From NCBI RefSeq assembly GCF_008362905.1, contig NZ_VFJB01000001.1, positions 248,001 to 312,000 of the forward strand: a stretch of DNA of 64,000 nt, read 5' to 3'. This document shows, piece after piece, positions 1 through 7,399 of the stretch. The stretch is from Deferribacter autotrophicus. Lineage in GTDB: Bacteria; Chrysiogenota; Deferribacteres; Deferribacterales; Deferribacteraceae. Positions within the stretch are counted from its first letter, which is position 1, and each line of letters begins with the position of its first letter. The notes under the pieces are model-generated. The model was not told the DNA's origin. It did not search any database and saw only the letters and a list, made by a program, of their open reading frames with translations. Made by a program: the position numbers and the translations under genes.

Positions 1-296
1 ATCACCACAATCTCTTCTCCACCAATCCCAACACCTTTTACGTCTACAATGGTTGTCTCCTGTTTTACCTCCTTGCTAGCAAGCTTGTATGGCTTTGTAA
101 TAGGTACAACCCTATCAACTCCTGGCAAATCCTCTACAATTCCAATTTCATCCCTTTTACCCCCAATCCCCACTAAACCAACTACATTTCTCTCTTTACC
201 ATAAATTACATGTGGAGAAAAACCTAGCTCCTCAGCTTTTTTACAAACATCTTCAAGCTGCTCCTTTGTTGCTCCAATCTTCATAACCACTATCAT
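1..296 (-). CDS. aroF: DAHP synthase (3-deoxy-7-phosphoheptulonate synthase), N-terminal part, cut by the window edge
   Basis: Only the first 98 codons are inside the window. The protein starts MIVVMKIGATKEQLEDV and continues with VVGLVGIGGKRDE, LPGVDRVVPITKPYKLASKE. This is the ferredoxin-like regulatory domain found at the N-terminus of Thermotoga/Bacillus-type (class I beta) DAHP synthases; the catalytic barrel lies outside the window. The enzyme joins phosphoenolpyruvate and erythrose-4-phosphate, the first step to Phe, Tyr and Trp. The ATG at 294-296 is preceded by GGAGG at 302-306. A terminator hairpin and a Phe/Tyr-rich leader ORF lie directly upstream, which supports the assignment and indicates attenuation control. 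The family assignment rests on the N-terminal domain alone. Confidence 0.85.
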   Translation of the reverse strand, partial: MIVVMKIGATKEQLEDVCKKAEELGFSPHVIYGKERNVVGLVGIGGKRDEIGIVEDLPGVDRVVPITKPYKLASKEVKQETTIVDVKGVGIGGEEIVV

Positions 297-316
297 AACA
301 ACCTCCAAAATTTTCT

Positions 317-354
317 AAAAAAAAAGGCCACAAGCGGTTTTGCCGCCTGTGGCC
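317..354 (-). terminator. Attenuator terminator of the aroF leader
   Basis: On the minus strand GGCCACAGGCGG and CCGCTTGTGGCC form a 12-bp stem (one G-T pair) around a CAAAA loop, followed by nine T residues and then the aroF ribosome-binding site. The 5' arm of this stem (342-350) can instead pair with 386-394 (GCCGCCTGT), which overlaps the end of the leader ORF, giving a mutually exclusive antiterminator. Confidence 0.85.
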
Positions 355-382
355 TTTATATACAATTACACCTTCACTGGCC

Positions 383-490
383 TCAACAGGCGGCACTCCT
401 CCACTTGCTATAAAAAAAGTAAAAGAAAAAGCTGTTAGATAGATCAAAGAAGGTTTTATTAGAAATATTGGTTAATAATTCGCAATTCAT
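383..490 (-). CDS. Phe/Tyr-rich leader peptide (35 aa) of the aroF attenuator
   Basis: A short ORF starts at ATG 488-490 behind an AAAGGG ribosome-binding site and ends at TGA 383-385. Its peptide contains TFFDLSNSFFFYFFYSKW: nine Phe/Tyr codons within 14 codons. The stop codon is adjacent to segment GCCGCCTGT (386-394), which is complementary to the 5' arm of the downstream terminator. A ribosome stalled on the FFFYFFY run would leave that segment free to form the antiterminator; a ribosome that reaches the stop would cover it and let the terminator form. This matches the established pheL/trpL mechanism, and the downstream gene is the first enzyme of aromatic amino acid synthesis. It was recognised by reading the frame, not by homology. 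Confidence 0.8.
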   Translation of the reverse strand: MNCELLTNISNKTFFDLSNSFFFYFFYSKWRSAAC

Positions 491-537
491 AGTTTCCCTT
501 TATCAAAATTAAACATCAATGTCAAACATTATTTTAC

Positions 538-777
538 CTGGAGTCACCCCATTTTTTACAAATAACCCTATTCACACAAAATTGAGGAAATACATTTTTT
601 GGGTTCAAATGCCCATAAAACCGCCACGGACGGCGGTTTTAGAGGTATTTGCCTCGGAGCTTCTACTGGATGTAGAGCGAGAATGAGAAAAATGTTTTTC
701 CTCAATTTATTTCAGATTAACTAATTAATAACCATAAAAATATTTCTACTGCTTTTAAAAAAATGGGGTGACGCCAG
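538..777. mobile_element. 240-bp MITE with 20-bp inverted ends and 9-bp target duplication
   Basis: The left end CTGGAGTCACCCCATTTTTT (538-557) and the right end AAAAAATGGGGTGACGCCAG (758-777) are inverted repeats matching at 19 of 20 positions. They are flanked by a perfect direct repeat TTATTTTAC (529-537 and 778-786), the footprint of a transposition event. No ORF is inside. Internally there is a second inverted pair (AATTGAGGAAA near 580 and TTTCCTCAATT near 700) and a strong hairpin (617-640). The element is non-autonomous; no matching transposase is in this window. It sits between the ferritin gene and the aroF leader, so it may carry the ferritin terminator and alter the aroF promoter. 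Confidence 0.85.
617..640. terminator. GC-rich hairpin inside the MITE, possible bidirectional terminator
   Basis: AAAACCGCC and GGCGGTTTT form a perfect 9-bp stem around a 6-nt loop. A T run ends the hairpin on both strands, so it could stop leftward transcription from the ferritin gene before it reaches the aroF leader. Between this element and the ferritin stop no other clear terminator was seen. Confidence 0.5.
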
Positions 778-897
778 TTATTTTACTTTTGAGGTTACGC
801 TTCATTTTTTTATTTTACACATCTGCCAAAAACAGATATACTCTGCTCAACCCGGACAAACCCGCTAATGGCAGGGAAAATTTTCATGTATAACAAA

Positions 898-1410
898 TTA
901 CCCCGCAAGATCGGTAGCATTAAAAGTCCTCTGAGCCAAATCTTTATCAATCATGAATAACCCATTACCAGAATTTTGAACAAGTTTAAGTTGATCAAGA
1001 ATTTCACTAGCACTTGCTTCCTCTTCAACTTGTTCTGTAATAAACCACTGGAGAAAAGTATGAGTCGCATAATCTTTTTCCTGAATCGCAATATCTACAA
1101 GTTCATTTATACATTTTGTAATAAATCTTTCATGCTCTAAAGTTTTCTCAAACATATCTAAAGGAGATTCAAACTCCTGTTCTGGTTGTTCAATCTGCAT
1201 AAGTCTTACCATTTCACCCTGGTCAAGGATATATTTATAAAATTTCATAGCATGAACCATCTCTTCTTGATATTGAACATAAAACCAGTTCGCAAACCCT
1301 TTTAATCCAATATGCTCACTATAAGCTGACATTGAAAGATAAAGATATGCAGAAAACATTTCATTGTTGAGCTGTTTGTTTAAAGCTTCTGCCATTCTTT
1401 TTGAAATCAT
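898..1410 (-). CDS. ftnA: Ferritin (non-heme iron storage protein)
   Basis: 170 aa, the usual bacterial ferritin length. It starts MISKRMAEALNKQLNNEM; an in-frame start 8 codons upstream (1434) is rejected because GGAGG at 1416-1420 is correctly spaced for the ATG at 1408-1410. Ferroxidase residues are visible: Glu in LNNEMFSAYLYLSM, the EEMVHAMK helix with Glu and His, and the ITEQVEEEAS helix. Ferritins oxidise Fe(II) with O2 or H2O2 and store it as ferric mineral inside a 24-mer in the cytoplasm. It stands alone between the radical SAM gene (58 bp upstream, same strand) and the MITE. No clear Fur box was seen. Confidence 0.93.
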   Translation of the reverse strand: MISKRMAEALNKQLNNEMFSAYLYLSMSAYSEHIGLKGFANWFYVQYQEEMVHAMKFYKYILDQGEMVRLMQIEQPEQEFESPLDMFEKTLEHERFITKCINELVDIAIQEKDYATHTFLQWFITEQVEEEASASEILDQLKLVQNSGNGLFMIDKDLAQRTFNATDLAG

Positions 1411-1468
1411 AACAACCTCCTTATTTATAGCCACTCTAAATCAGATGCTTTCTATGCAAAATTAAAAT

Positions 1469-2392
1469 CTACTTTTTAAAATAAAATAACTCACCATCAT
1501 GCTCTTTTTCAACAATCATATCTTTCTCTATAAGTCTCTCAACTACTTCTTTAATTTTAGCAGTCCCAAACAATAAAATCAAATCTTCTTCAGTGCATGG
1601 ACGCATCTTTAAAAGCTCCACAACATCTTCAACAATATTCTCTCCTTCATTATTTAATTTTTTTACATAATTCCCCACAGGCTCAACTCTAACACCATTT
1701 TTGCTTAAAAATAGAGCCTTTTCCAAAAGCTCCTTTTCACTAAGACCAACAACACCTTTATACGCAGTCGGTCTAAACACTGTATTTAACTGAACTTTTG
1801 TATATTCTATATCCTTTAAAACCTCAGTTAGCCGTTGCAAATCTTCATTTGAATCATTGACACCTTTTACTAACAACACTTCTATATAAACTTCACCCTT
1901 AAATTCAGTACAAAACTGTTTTAAGCCTGCAATAATATCATTAATTTTTATACCTTCTACAGGCTTATTAACTTCTGCAAAAGTTTTATCAGTTACAGCA
2001 TCTAAGCTTGGCACAACAATATCAAAATTCATCAACTCACGCCTTACATCATCCCTCATAATCAAACTGCTATTCGTCAAAATTGCTAGCGGTTTATCAA
2101 TTATTTCCTTAATTTTTTCAGCAAGATAACCCAAATCAATATTCAAAGTGGGCTCACCTGCCCCAGTGAAAGTGACAACATCAACTTTATCTTTTCTTTT
2201 TTCATATTTAATTTTAAATTCTTTTAACAAGTCCTCCGGCTTAAAAAAACGTCTTCTTTCAGATGTTAATTCAGTTGTTTTGCCAACTTCACAATAAATA
2301 CAATCAAAGGAACAGATTTTATGGGGAACAAGATTAACACCAAGAGAAGCACCCAATCTCCTGGAAGGAACAGGGCCAAAAACAAATTTCAT
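1469..2392 (-). CDS. Radical SAM protein (COG0731 type) in the molybdenum operon
   Basis: 307 aa. The SAM [4Fe-4S] motif is CSFDCIYC near residue 27, followed by FTGAGEPTLN and ILTNSSLI, the SAM-binding strands of the COG0731 group related to the wyosine enzyme TYW1. The last ~60 residues (VELLKMRPCTEEDLILLFG to the end) look like a small winged-helix domain. Its start overlaps the end of moeA by 4 bp (ATGA), so it is translationally coupled and is the last gene of the Moco-riboswitch operon. The position suggests a role linked to molybdenum or tungsten enzymes, but the substrate is unknown. Confidence 0.8.
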   Translation of the reverse strand: MKFVFGPVPSRRLGASLGVNLVPHKICSFDCIYCEVGKTTELTSERRRFFKPEDLLKEFKIKYEKRKDKVDVVTFTGAGEPTLNIDLGYLAEKIKEIIDKPLAILTNSSLIMRDDVRRELMNFDIVVPSLDAVTDKTFAEVNKPVEGIKINDIIAGLKQFCTEFKGEVYIEVLLVKGVNDSNEDLQRLTEVLKDIEYTKVQLNTVFRPTAYKGVVGLSEKELLEKALFLSKNGVRVEPVGNYVKKLNNEGENIVEDVVELLKMRPCTEEDLILLFGTAKIKEVVERLIEKDMIVEKEHDGELFYFKK

Positions 2393-3588
2393 TTCATCTC
2401 CTTTTCAAACAAAATTGCTTCAGCTATATATCCTTTTTCCACATTGCCCACACCTTGCGGTATTCTTACTAAACCGTTACAGTTTACAAAATTTATAAAA
2501 TGAGAAGTTTTTTGCGAATCCAAATCATAAGCTATATATTTTCCATTTTCCAACATAATATTTGCTCTGTTAAAATAATCACTCTTTTCCCTTGAATGCA
2601 TGTCTGAGCCCAACTCCACCTTTACAAAATTATGATCATAATCCTTTTTACCGGTAACCTTTTTTATGTAAGGTAAAAAATAAAGAACTAAATTAGTAAA
2701 AAATGCAGCAGGATAACCAGGCATACCAAAAATTACACATTTTTTATTTTTTGCCACCATCAACGGACTACCAGGCTTTATCCTCGTTTTATTAACCAAA
2801 ATTTCATAACTCTCCTCATTCAATATCTTCTTAATATAATCATATTTACCCATTGAAATTCCACCTGAGCTAATCAACACATCGTATTTTTCACTCATCT
2901 CTTTTAAAGCGCGTGAAACGGCAATTTCATCATCTTTAACGTTCCCATAATACTCAAACGGAATATTTAATTTTCTCAAAACTGATTCCACAATATATCT
3001 GTTCGTATTGAATACAAACCCTTTTTTATACTCACTCCCGATATCAAGTAGTTCATCACCTGTAGTAAAAATTCCCACTTTAGGCTTTTTAAACACTTTT
3101 ACCTTTTTTAATCCAAGATAGAAAAGAACAGGATAAACTCTTTCATCTATTATACTACCCTTCTCTATAACTTTTTCACCTGCCCTTTTCTCTTCACCTA
3201 CCTGATTTATATTATCACCAATTCTTACAGAACAATGAACAGTAAGCCAATCACCTTTAACCTCGCAATCCTCCACTCTTACAACGGCATCCGCATCATC
3301 AGGTACAACAGCTCCCGTCATTACGAAAACAGTCTCCCCTTTTTCAAGTCTTAGTTCAACCAATTCTCCAGGAGCAATGGTTCTCACAATCTTATACTGA
3401 TTTCCATCAGAAAGTTTAACTGCAAAACCATCCACCGCACTCTTTTTTGTATCCGGAAAATCCCTATCCGTTATAATATCTTCAGACAAAACAAAACCAA
3501 AACTTTCGTTCACACTGATAGTCATTTCAGGTAAAGTTTCTGCATTACTTAAAATAATCTCTTTTGCTACCTCAAAATTAAGCATCAT
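2389..3588 (-). CDS. moeA: Molybdopterin molybdotransferase MoeA
   Basis: 399 aa, normal MoeA length. Seen in order: the N-terminal MoeA domain with the family motif DRDFPDTKKSAVDGFAV, the MPT-binding core with GIFTTGDELL and SSGGISMGKYDYIK, then PGSPLMVAKNKKCVIFGMPGYPAAFF and a C-terminal beta domain. MoeA inserts molybdate into adenylylated molybdopterin to make active Moco. It overlaps modB by 11 bp at its start and the radical SAM gene by 4 bp at its end, so it lies inside the operon. A second, divergent MoeA-like protein is encoded at the head of the same operon. Confidence 0.95.
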   Translation of the reverse strand: MMLNFEVAKEIILSNAETLPEMTISVNESFGFVLSEDIITDRDFPDTKKSAVDGFAVKLSDGNQYKIVRTIAPGELVELRLEKGETVFVMTGAVVPDDADAVVRVEDCEVKGDWLTVHCSVRIGDNINQVGEEKRAGEKVIEKGSIIDERVYPVLFYLGLKKVKVFKKPKVGIFTTGDELLDIGSEYKKGFVFNTNRYIVESVLRKLNIPFEYYGNVKDDEIAVSRALKEMSEKYDVLISSGGISMGKYDYIKKILNEESYEILVNKTRIKPGSPLMVAKNKKCVIFGMPGYPAAFFTNLVLYFLPYIKKVTGKKDYDHNFVKVELGSDMHSREKSDYFNRANIMLENGKYIAYDLDSQKTSHFINFVNCNGLVRIPQGVGNVEKGYIAEAILFEKEMK

Positions 3589-4348
3589 TCCACCTTCTAT
3601 ATCTAAATATTGTTTTTACAACCATAATAACAAAATACGCAAGAATAATTGTCAACATACTGGCTGCAATACCCTTTTGAAAATTCCCCTCTGTCATATT
3701 CAAATAAATATTAATGGGGACATTTTCAGTTTTCCCAGGGATACCACCGGCTACCATTAAAGTAGCACCAAACTCTCCAAAACTCCTAAGCCAACTAAGC
3801 ATAACCCCGGCAAGAATACTCTTCAATGCAAGCTTAAATGTTGTATCATAAAATGATCTAAAATATCCAGCCCCTAAAGTCATTGCAATCCTCTCATAAA
3901 TGGGAGGCACTAATTCAAAAGCACTCTTTGCTGATTTTAAAGTAAAAGGGAAAGAGATAAAAAATTGTGCTATTACGGCACCTTTAAAGGTAAAAATTAC
4001 ATTAAAAAATTTATTCAACAGCGCTGAATTAAAAAAATTGAGTATTAATACCCCAACCACTAATGGTGGAATTATCAGAGGTACATCAAAAAAAATATCA
4101 AAAAAATTAGCAACCCCTTTTCTATGTCTTGCAAGATAGTATCCGGCAGGTATTCCAAAAAAAGATGAAAACAGCGTTGCAACAGAAGCTGTTAAAAAGC
4201 CAAAAGTTACTGCATTCAAAAACTCTTTATCAGCAATTATTTCTTTTAATTGCAAAAGTGAAATTTCTTTTAAAGAAAAAAGTATCAATACCAAAATTAA
4301 CAAAAACAAAATAAATGTAATTAAACCAGCTATCCTAGTAAACTTCAT
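3578..4348 (-). CDS. modB: Molybdate ABC transporter permease ModB
   Basis: 256 aa with about six hydrophobic segments. The ABC coupling (EAA) loop is at GAGYFRSFYDTTFKLALKSI, and the ModB-typical motif GEFGATLMVAGGIPGKTENV follows. This is the inner-membrane channel of the high-affinity molybdate (or tungstate) importer. It overlaps modA by 4 bp (ATGA) and moeA by 11 bp. Substrate preference between molybdate and tungstate cannot be read from this subunit. Confidence 0.93.
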   Translation of the reverse strand: MKFTRIAGLITFILFLLILVLILFSLKEISLLQLKEIIADKEFLNAVTFGFLTASVATLFSSFFGIPAGYYLARHRKGVANFFDIFFDVPLIIPPLVVGVLILNFFNSALLNKFFNVIFTFKGAVIAQFFISFPFTLKSAKSAFELVPPIYERIAMTLGAGYFRSFYDTTFKLALKSILAGVMLSWLRSFGEFGATLMVAGGIPGKTENVPINIYLNMTEGNFQKGIAASMLTIILAYFVIMVVKTIFRYRRWNDA

Positions 4349-5082
4349 TTTTCTATTACTTCAAACCCATATTTTTTAAAAATATCTTTATTCTTTATTA
4401 AAAAACTAATAAAGGATTTAGTTTTATCCACATTTTTGCTAAATTTTAACAAATTGATACTTGCCACATCTTTTACTGCATAACCATCTGGAAAATTTAT
4501 ATACTTAAAATCATTTACCCTGGCTACAGAATCAAAAATTATCCCTGCATCAACACTGTTTGTTTTCAAATAATTTACTATTTGTGATACATTTACAGCT
4601 AAAACCGCCATATTCTTATCAATACCGCTAACCAAATTTTCAGGCATTTTAGCCTTGATATTTTCATAAATTCTGCCCAAAGCCATTGTTTTAGGATTAC
4701 CCAACGCAATTCTTACTTTTTTAAATGCCAGATCTTCAAATGACTTGATTTTATTTTCTCCTGACTTTGATAAACCGAACACAGGAGTTTGATAAAGAAA
4801 ATTGGTCGTTTCCAGTACGATTCCTGCTTTTTCTGCTTTCTCTTTAAAAGATTTTGATGCTGGCAAATAAATATCACCTTTTTTAGAAAAAACTATTTTA
4901 TTCAATAGTTGCCCCGAACCACCTGTTATTAAAATAACTTGATCATCTTTTGATTGAATATTGAACTTTTGAACAACCTCTTTGGCAGGTTTTGTCATCG
5001 ATGCAGCAACATAAAAATAAATATCATATGAAAATACTAAACTTGGTAAAACTAAAATCATGAAAATAATCTTTTTTATCAT
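4345..5082 (-). CDS. modA: Molybdate-binding periplasmic protein ModA
   Basis: 245 aa. An N-terminal signal peptide (MIKKIIFMILVLPSLVFS) is followed by FYVAASMTKPAKEVVQKF and GGSGQLLNKI, the ModA oxyanion-binding loops with Ser residues. Later GNPKTMALGRIYENI and SVDAGIIFDSVA match the second half of the fold. It delivers molybdate to ModB/ModC. The start overlaps the end of modC by 4 bp. Gene order C-A-B differs from the common A-B-C order. Confidence 0.92.
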   Translation of the reverse strand: MIKKIIFMILVLPSLVFSYDIYFYVAASMTKPAKEVVQKFNIQSKDDQVILITGGSGQLLNKIVFSKKGDIYLPASKSFKEKAEKAGIVLETTNFLYQTPVFGLSKSGENKIKSFEDLAFKKVRIALGNPKTMALGRIYENIKAKMPENLVSGIDKNMAVLAVNVSQIVNYLKTNSVDAGIIFDSVARVNDFKYINFPDGYAVKDVASINLLKFSKNVDKTKSFISFLIKNKDIFKKYGFEVIEK

Positions 5083-6134
5083 GACTCATACCTCCTCATA
5101 AGAATTAATGATTCCTTTTTCAATGAAATTTTTACATCTTTTCCCAATGTAGGTTCCAGTTTCTTAAAAGCATGCTCAGGTAGCTTTATAACTATTTCTG
5201 GTAACTTACAATGTGTTACTAAAATTTCGTAATAACCACTCATCTTCTTGATACTCTTTACAGTAACATCCAAAATATTCTCTTTTCTGTTATTATCCCC
5301 TTTTCTTAAAATCATCACATTTTCAGGTCTAATGCCTAAAAATGTGGCATTCTCTAAAACATTACTTATCTCTAATTTGACGCCTTTGATGGTAGCTAGA
5401 TTTTCCTCCAGTTGATCCACTTCCCAGATATTTTTAAAATTCACCAAACCGGCAGTCTCAACATAGCTTGGATTATCAAATATCACATTTTTACTGCCAT
5501 ATTCTATTACCCTGCCATCCTTGATAATAACTACATCTTCCCCTAAAAGATAAGAATCATCAATATCATGAGTAATAAAAATGGCTGGTATCTCTATGAT
5601 ATCCAACAAATAATTTATTACATCAATCAACCTTTCTTTTATGGGCTTATCCAAAGAGGAAAATGGCTCGTCAAATATAAATATTTTAGGTTTAACCATG
5701 AACGCACGAGCTATTGCCACCCTCTGTTTTTGACCTCCGGATAGTACATCGGGATAATAATCAAGGTATTCTCCAATTTCTAATGTATCTACTAAAAAAG
5801 AAAATAAATTTTTATCAAACTCTGCGTTGCATACTTTCACACCGTATAAAATATTTTCCTTTACTGTTAGGTGAGGGAAAAGTGTATATTCCTGCGGCAA
5901 ATAACCCACTTTTCTTTTATTAACAGCTAAATCTGTTTCACCTTTTTTAAAGAAAACGGTTTTGTTTACAACAATAATTCCTTCATCAGGTGGGTAAAAT
6001 CCTGCTATCATTTTAACCAAATTGGATTTACCGGCACCACTTGGACCGAAAACAACAATTTTATTTTTGTCAGACTTAAAATCATAATAAAAAGATTTTT
6101 TTCTAAATCTTTTATTTATCTTAACTTCTATCAT
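5079..6134 (-). CDS. modC: Molybdate ABC transporter ATPase ModC
   Basis: 351 aa. Walker A is GPSGAGKSN, signature LSGGQKQRVAIARA, Walker B IFIFDEPFSSLD and the H-loop ITHD, followed by a C-terminal TOBE-like domain of about 110 residues. The start used is the ATG at 6132-6134 (MIEVKINKRF), because the preceding gene ends at TGA 6134-6136 (TGATG overlap) and AAAGG lies just upstream; an in-frame start 12 codons earlier would run into the upstream gene. It energises ModB. Confidence 0.92.
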   Translation of the reverse strand: MIEVKINKRFRKKSFYYDFKSDKNKIVVFGPSGAGKSNLVKMIAGFYPPDEGIIVVNKTVFFKKGETDLAVNKRKVGYLPQEYTLFPHLTVKENILYGVKVCNAEFDKNLFSFLVDTLEIGEYLDYYPDVLSGGQKQRVAIARAFMVKPKIFIFDEPFSSLDKPIKERLIDVINYLLDIIEIPAIFITHDIDDSYLLGEDVVIIKDGRVIEYGSKNVIFDNPSYVETAGLVNFKNIWEVDQLEENLATIKGVKLEISNVLENATFLGIRPENVMILRKGDNNRKENILDVTVKSIKKMSGYYEILVTHCKLPEIVIKLPEHAFKKLEPTLGKDVKISLKKESLILMRRYES

Positions 6135-7165
6135 CACACCTTTCCAAAAGGACAAACTGGAAAAACACAAACTTTACAAAAATGACATAACCCACCAACA
6201 CTGTACTCTGCGATTTCGTCTGCTGTAATTTGTTCTCCAGCTAACAATCTAGGCAGAAAAATATCCAATGCTGTAGCTCTATAATATAAAGCTGCCGCAG
6301 GAACTGCACATACAGGTATGTCATCAAAATAACCAATAGTAAAGTTATTTCCAGGTTGTATAGGATTTCCTTCCTGTACGATATTCACACCGGCTTCTTT
6401 TATAGCCAGTTTCGTGTTATCATCAGGATCAACTGATGTTCCACCTGTAATAAAGAGAATATCAACTTTTTTTAGAAATATCTTAATCTCTGCCGTTATA
6501 ATTTCTTTATCATCAGGTAAAATAGATGTATCGGTTATCTTCAAACCATATTCTTTTAATTTTGATTCCATCAAGGGATAAAATTTATCTTTTATCTTTC
6601 CATTATAAATTTCATTTCCTGTCACTATTATTCCGGCACTTTTAAGCTTATATGGAACTACTTTAATAGCAGGTGAACTAAGTATCTTTTTTACCTCTGC
6701 AACTAGTTCCTTTTCACAATAAAGCGGAATAATACGAAAAGCAGCAACTGTATCCCCTTTCTTAACCGGGATATTGGAATGCTTAGTGGGCAATGAGGGT
6801 ATTTTTAATTTGTTTATCGAAATAACTCTTTGTTTGTCAATTTTTAACAACCCGTGAGTAGTTGCATAAAAATTAATTTTACCTTCCGATGGTTGCTCAT
6901 CGTAGAAAATATTTTCACCTGCTATATAAGGAGCTAGCTCAGTGGCAGCATCATCTTCATGAACAAAATCAGTAGCATTTATTTCATCCAATACAAATAC
7001 ATAGTATTTACCCAGTGATTTTAAGCGCTCAATATCCTCCTTTTTTATCAAATATCCTCTTTTAAATGCCACCCCTTTAAACTTTTTTTCCAAATTAACT
7101 TCCGTAATATCATGGGCTAATCTAAAACCCACAGCATCTTCTACTTTTACCTTTCTAAACACCAT
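6134..7165 (-). CDS. MoeA-like molybdopterin-binding protein with C-terminal cysteine cluster
   Basis: 343 aa. The central part has the MoCF_biosynth fold signature (AGIIVTGNEIYNGKI, ILPDDKEIITAEI, LFITGGTSVDPDDNTK, GNPIQPGNNFTIGY), the domain shared by MoeA, MogA and CinA. The N-terminal half is not a standard MoeA domain. The C-terminus ends in LCHFCKVCVFPVCPFGKV, with four cysteines in 13 residues, suggesting a metal site. It is the first gene behind the Moco riboswitch. The ATG at 7163-7165 is chosen because AAGGAGG precedes it. Probable roles are Moco or tungsten-cofactor insertion, storage or sensing; the exact reaction is unknown. Confidence 0.82.
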   Translation of the reverse strand: MVFRKVKVEDAVGFRLAHDITEVNLEKKFKGVAFKRGYLIKKEDIERLKSLGKYYVFVLDEINATDFVHEDDAATELAPYIAGENIFYDEQPSEGKINFYATTHGLLKIDKQRVISINKLKIPSLPTKHSNIPVKKGDTVAAFRIIPLYCEKELVAEVKKILSSPAIKVVPYKLKSAGIIVTGNEIYNGKIKDKFYPLMESKLKEYGLKITDTSILPDDKEIITAEIKIFLKKVDILFITGGTSVDPDDNTKLAIKEAGVNIVQEGNPIQPGNNFTIGYFDDIPVCAVPAAALYYRATALDIFLPRLLAGEQITADEIAEYSVGGLCHFCKVCVFPVCPFGKV

Positions 7166-7180
7166 AACCTCCTTGACAAT

Positions 7181-7218
7181 AAAAAAGCCGGTTACCCCCA
7201 CCCAGGATAACCGGCTTT
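7181..7218 (-). terminator. Riboswitch expression-platform terminator
   Basis: AAAGCCGGTTA and TAACCGGCTTT form a perfect 11-bp stem closed by a G-rich loop, followed by a T run, 16 bp before the ATG of the first operon gene. Its position between the Moco aptamer and the gene makes it the likely off-switch. Confidence 0.85.
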
Positions 7219-7230
7219 ATTTTCACACCA

Positions 7231-7346
7231 GTATCTCCTTTCCAAGTCGGGAGGCATAAGTGTTTCCACTTATACCCTGGGGGCAACTGCCCAGCCGGCG
7301 TATAAACCATAGCCTAAGCCTTAGGTTTATACACTCGGAGATATCA
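7231..7346 (-). ncRNA. Moco riboswitch (molybdenum/tungsten cofactor aptamer)
   Basis: Read on the minus strand, TATCTCCGAG opens the element and GGAGATA closes it (P1, 7 bp). A long hairpin follows with arms GTATAAACC and GGTTTATAC, then GCCGGCTGGGCAGTTGCCC, a GAAA-tetraloop hairpin (ATAAGTG/CACTTAT) and GCCTCCCGACTTGG. CTCCGAG, the GGGCANNUGCCC hairpin and GCCUCCCGACUGG are the conserved blocks of the Moco RNA motif known from E. coli moaA. The downstream genes (modCAB, two MoeA-family genes) are exactly what this riboswitch controls elsewhere. Direction of control is presumably repression by bound cofactor through the adjacent terminator. Confidence 0.92.
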
Positions 7347-7369
7347 ATCTAATTTTCAAACAACTAATA

Positions 7370-7399
7370 ATTATATACTACTTAATTATTTACCATCAA
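7370..7399 (-). promoter_or_regulatory. Likely promoter of the Moco-riboswitch operon
   Basis: TTGATG (7394-7399) and TATAAT (7370-7375) are separated by 18 bp, about 25 bp upstream of the riboswitch. The -35 element overlaps the 3' end of the LysM lipoprotein gene. Confidence 0.55.

Noticed and set aside
253-447. 64-aa ORF overlapping the aroF leader and start
   Set aside because: It starts at TTG without a ribosome-binding site and runs through the terminator hairpin in another frame. The ATG leader in the neighbouring frame has a ribosome-binding site and a meaningful Phe/Tyr content.
499-525. TTGACA at 520-525 as -35 of the aroF leader promoter
   Set aside because: The only nearby -10-like hexamer (GATAAA) is 15 bp away and would place the transcript start at the leader ATG, leaving no room for the ribosome-binding site. 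The promoter is left unassigned.
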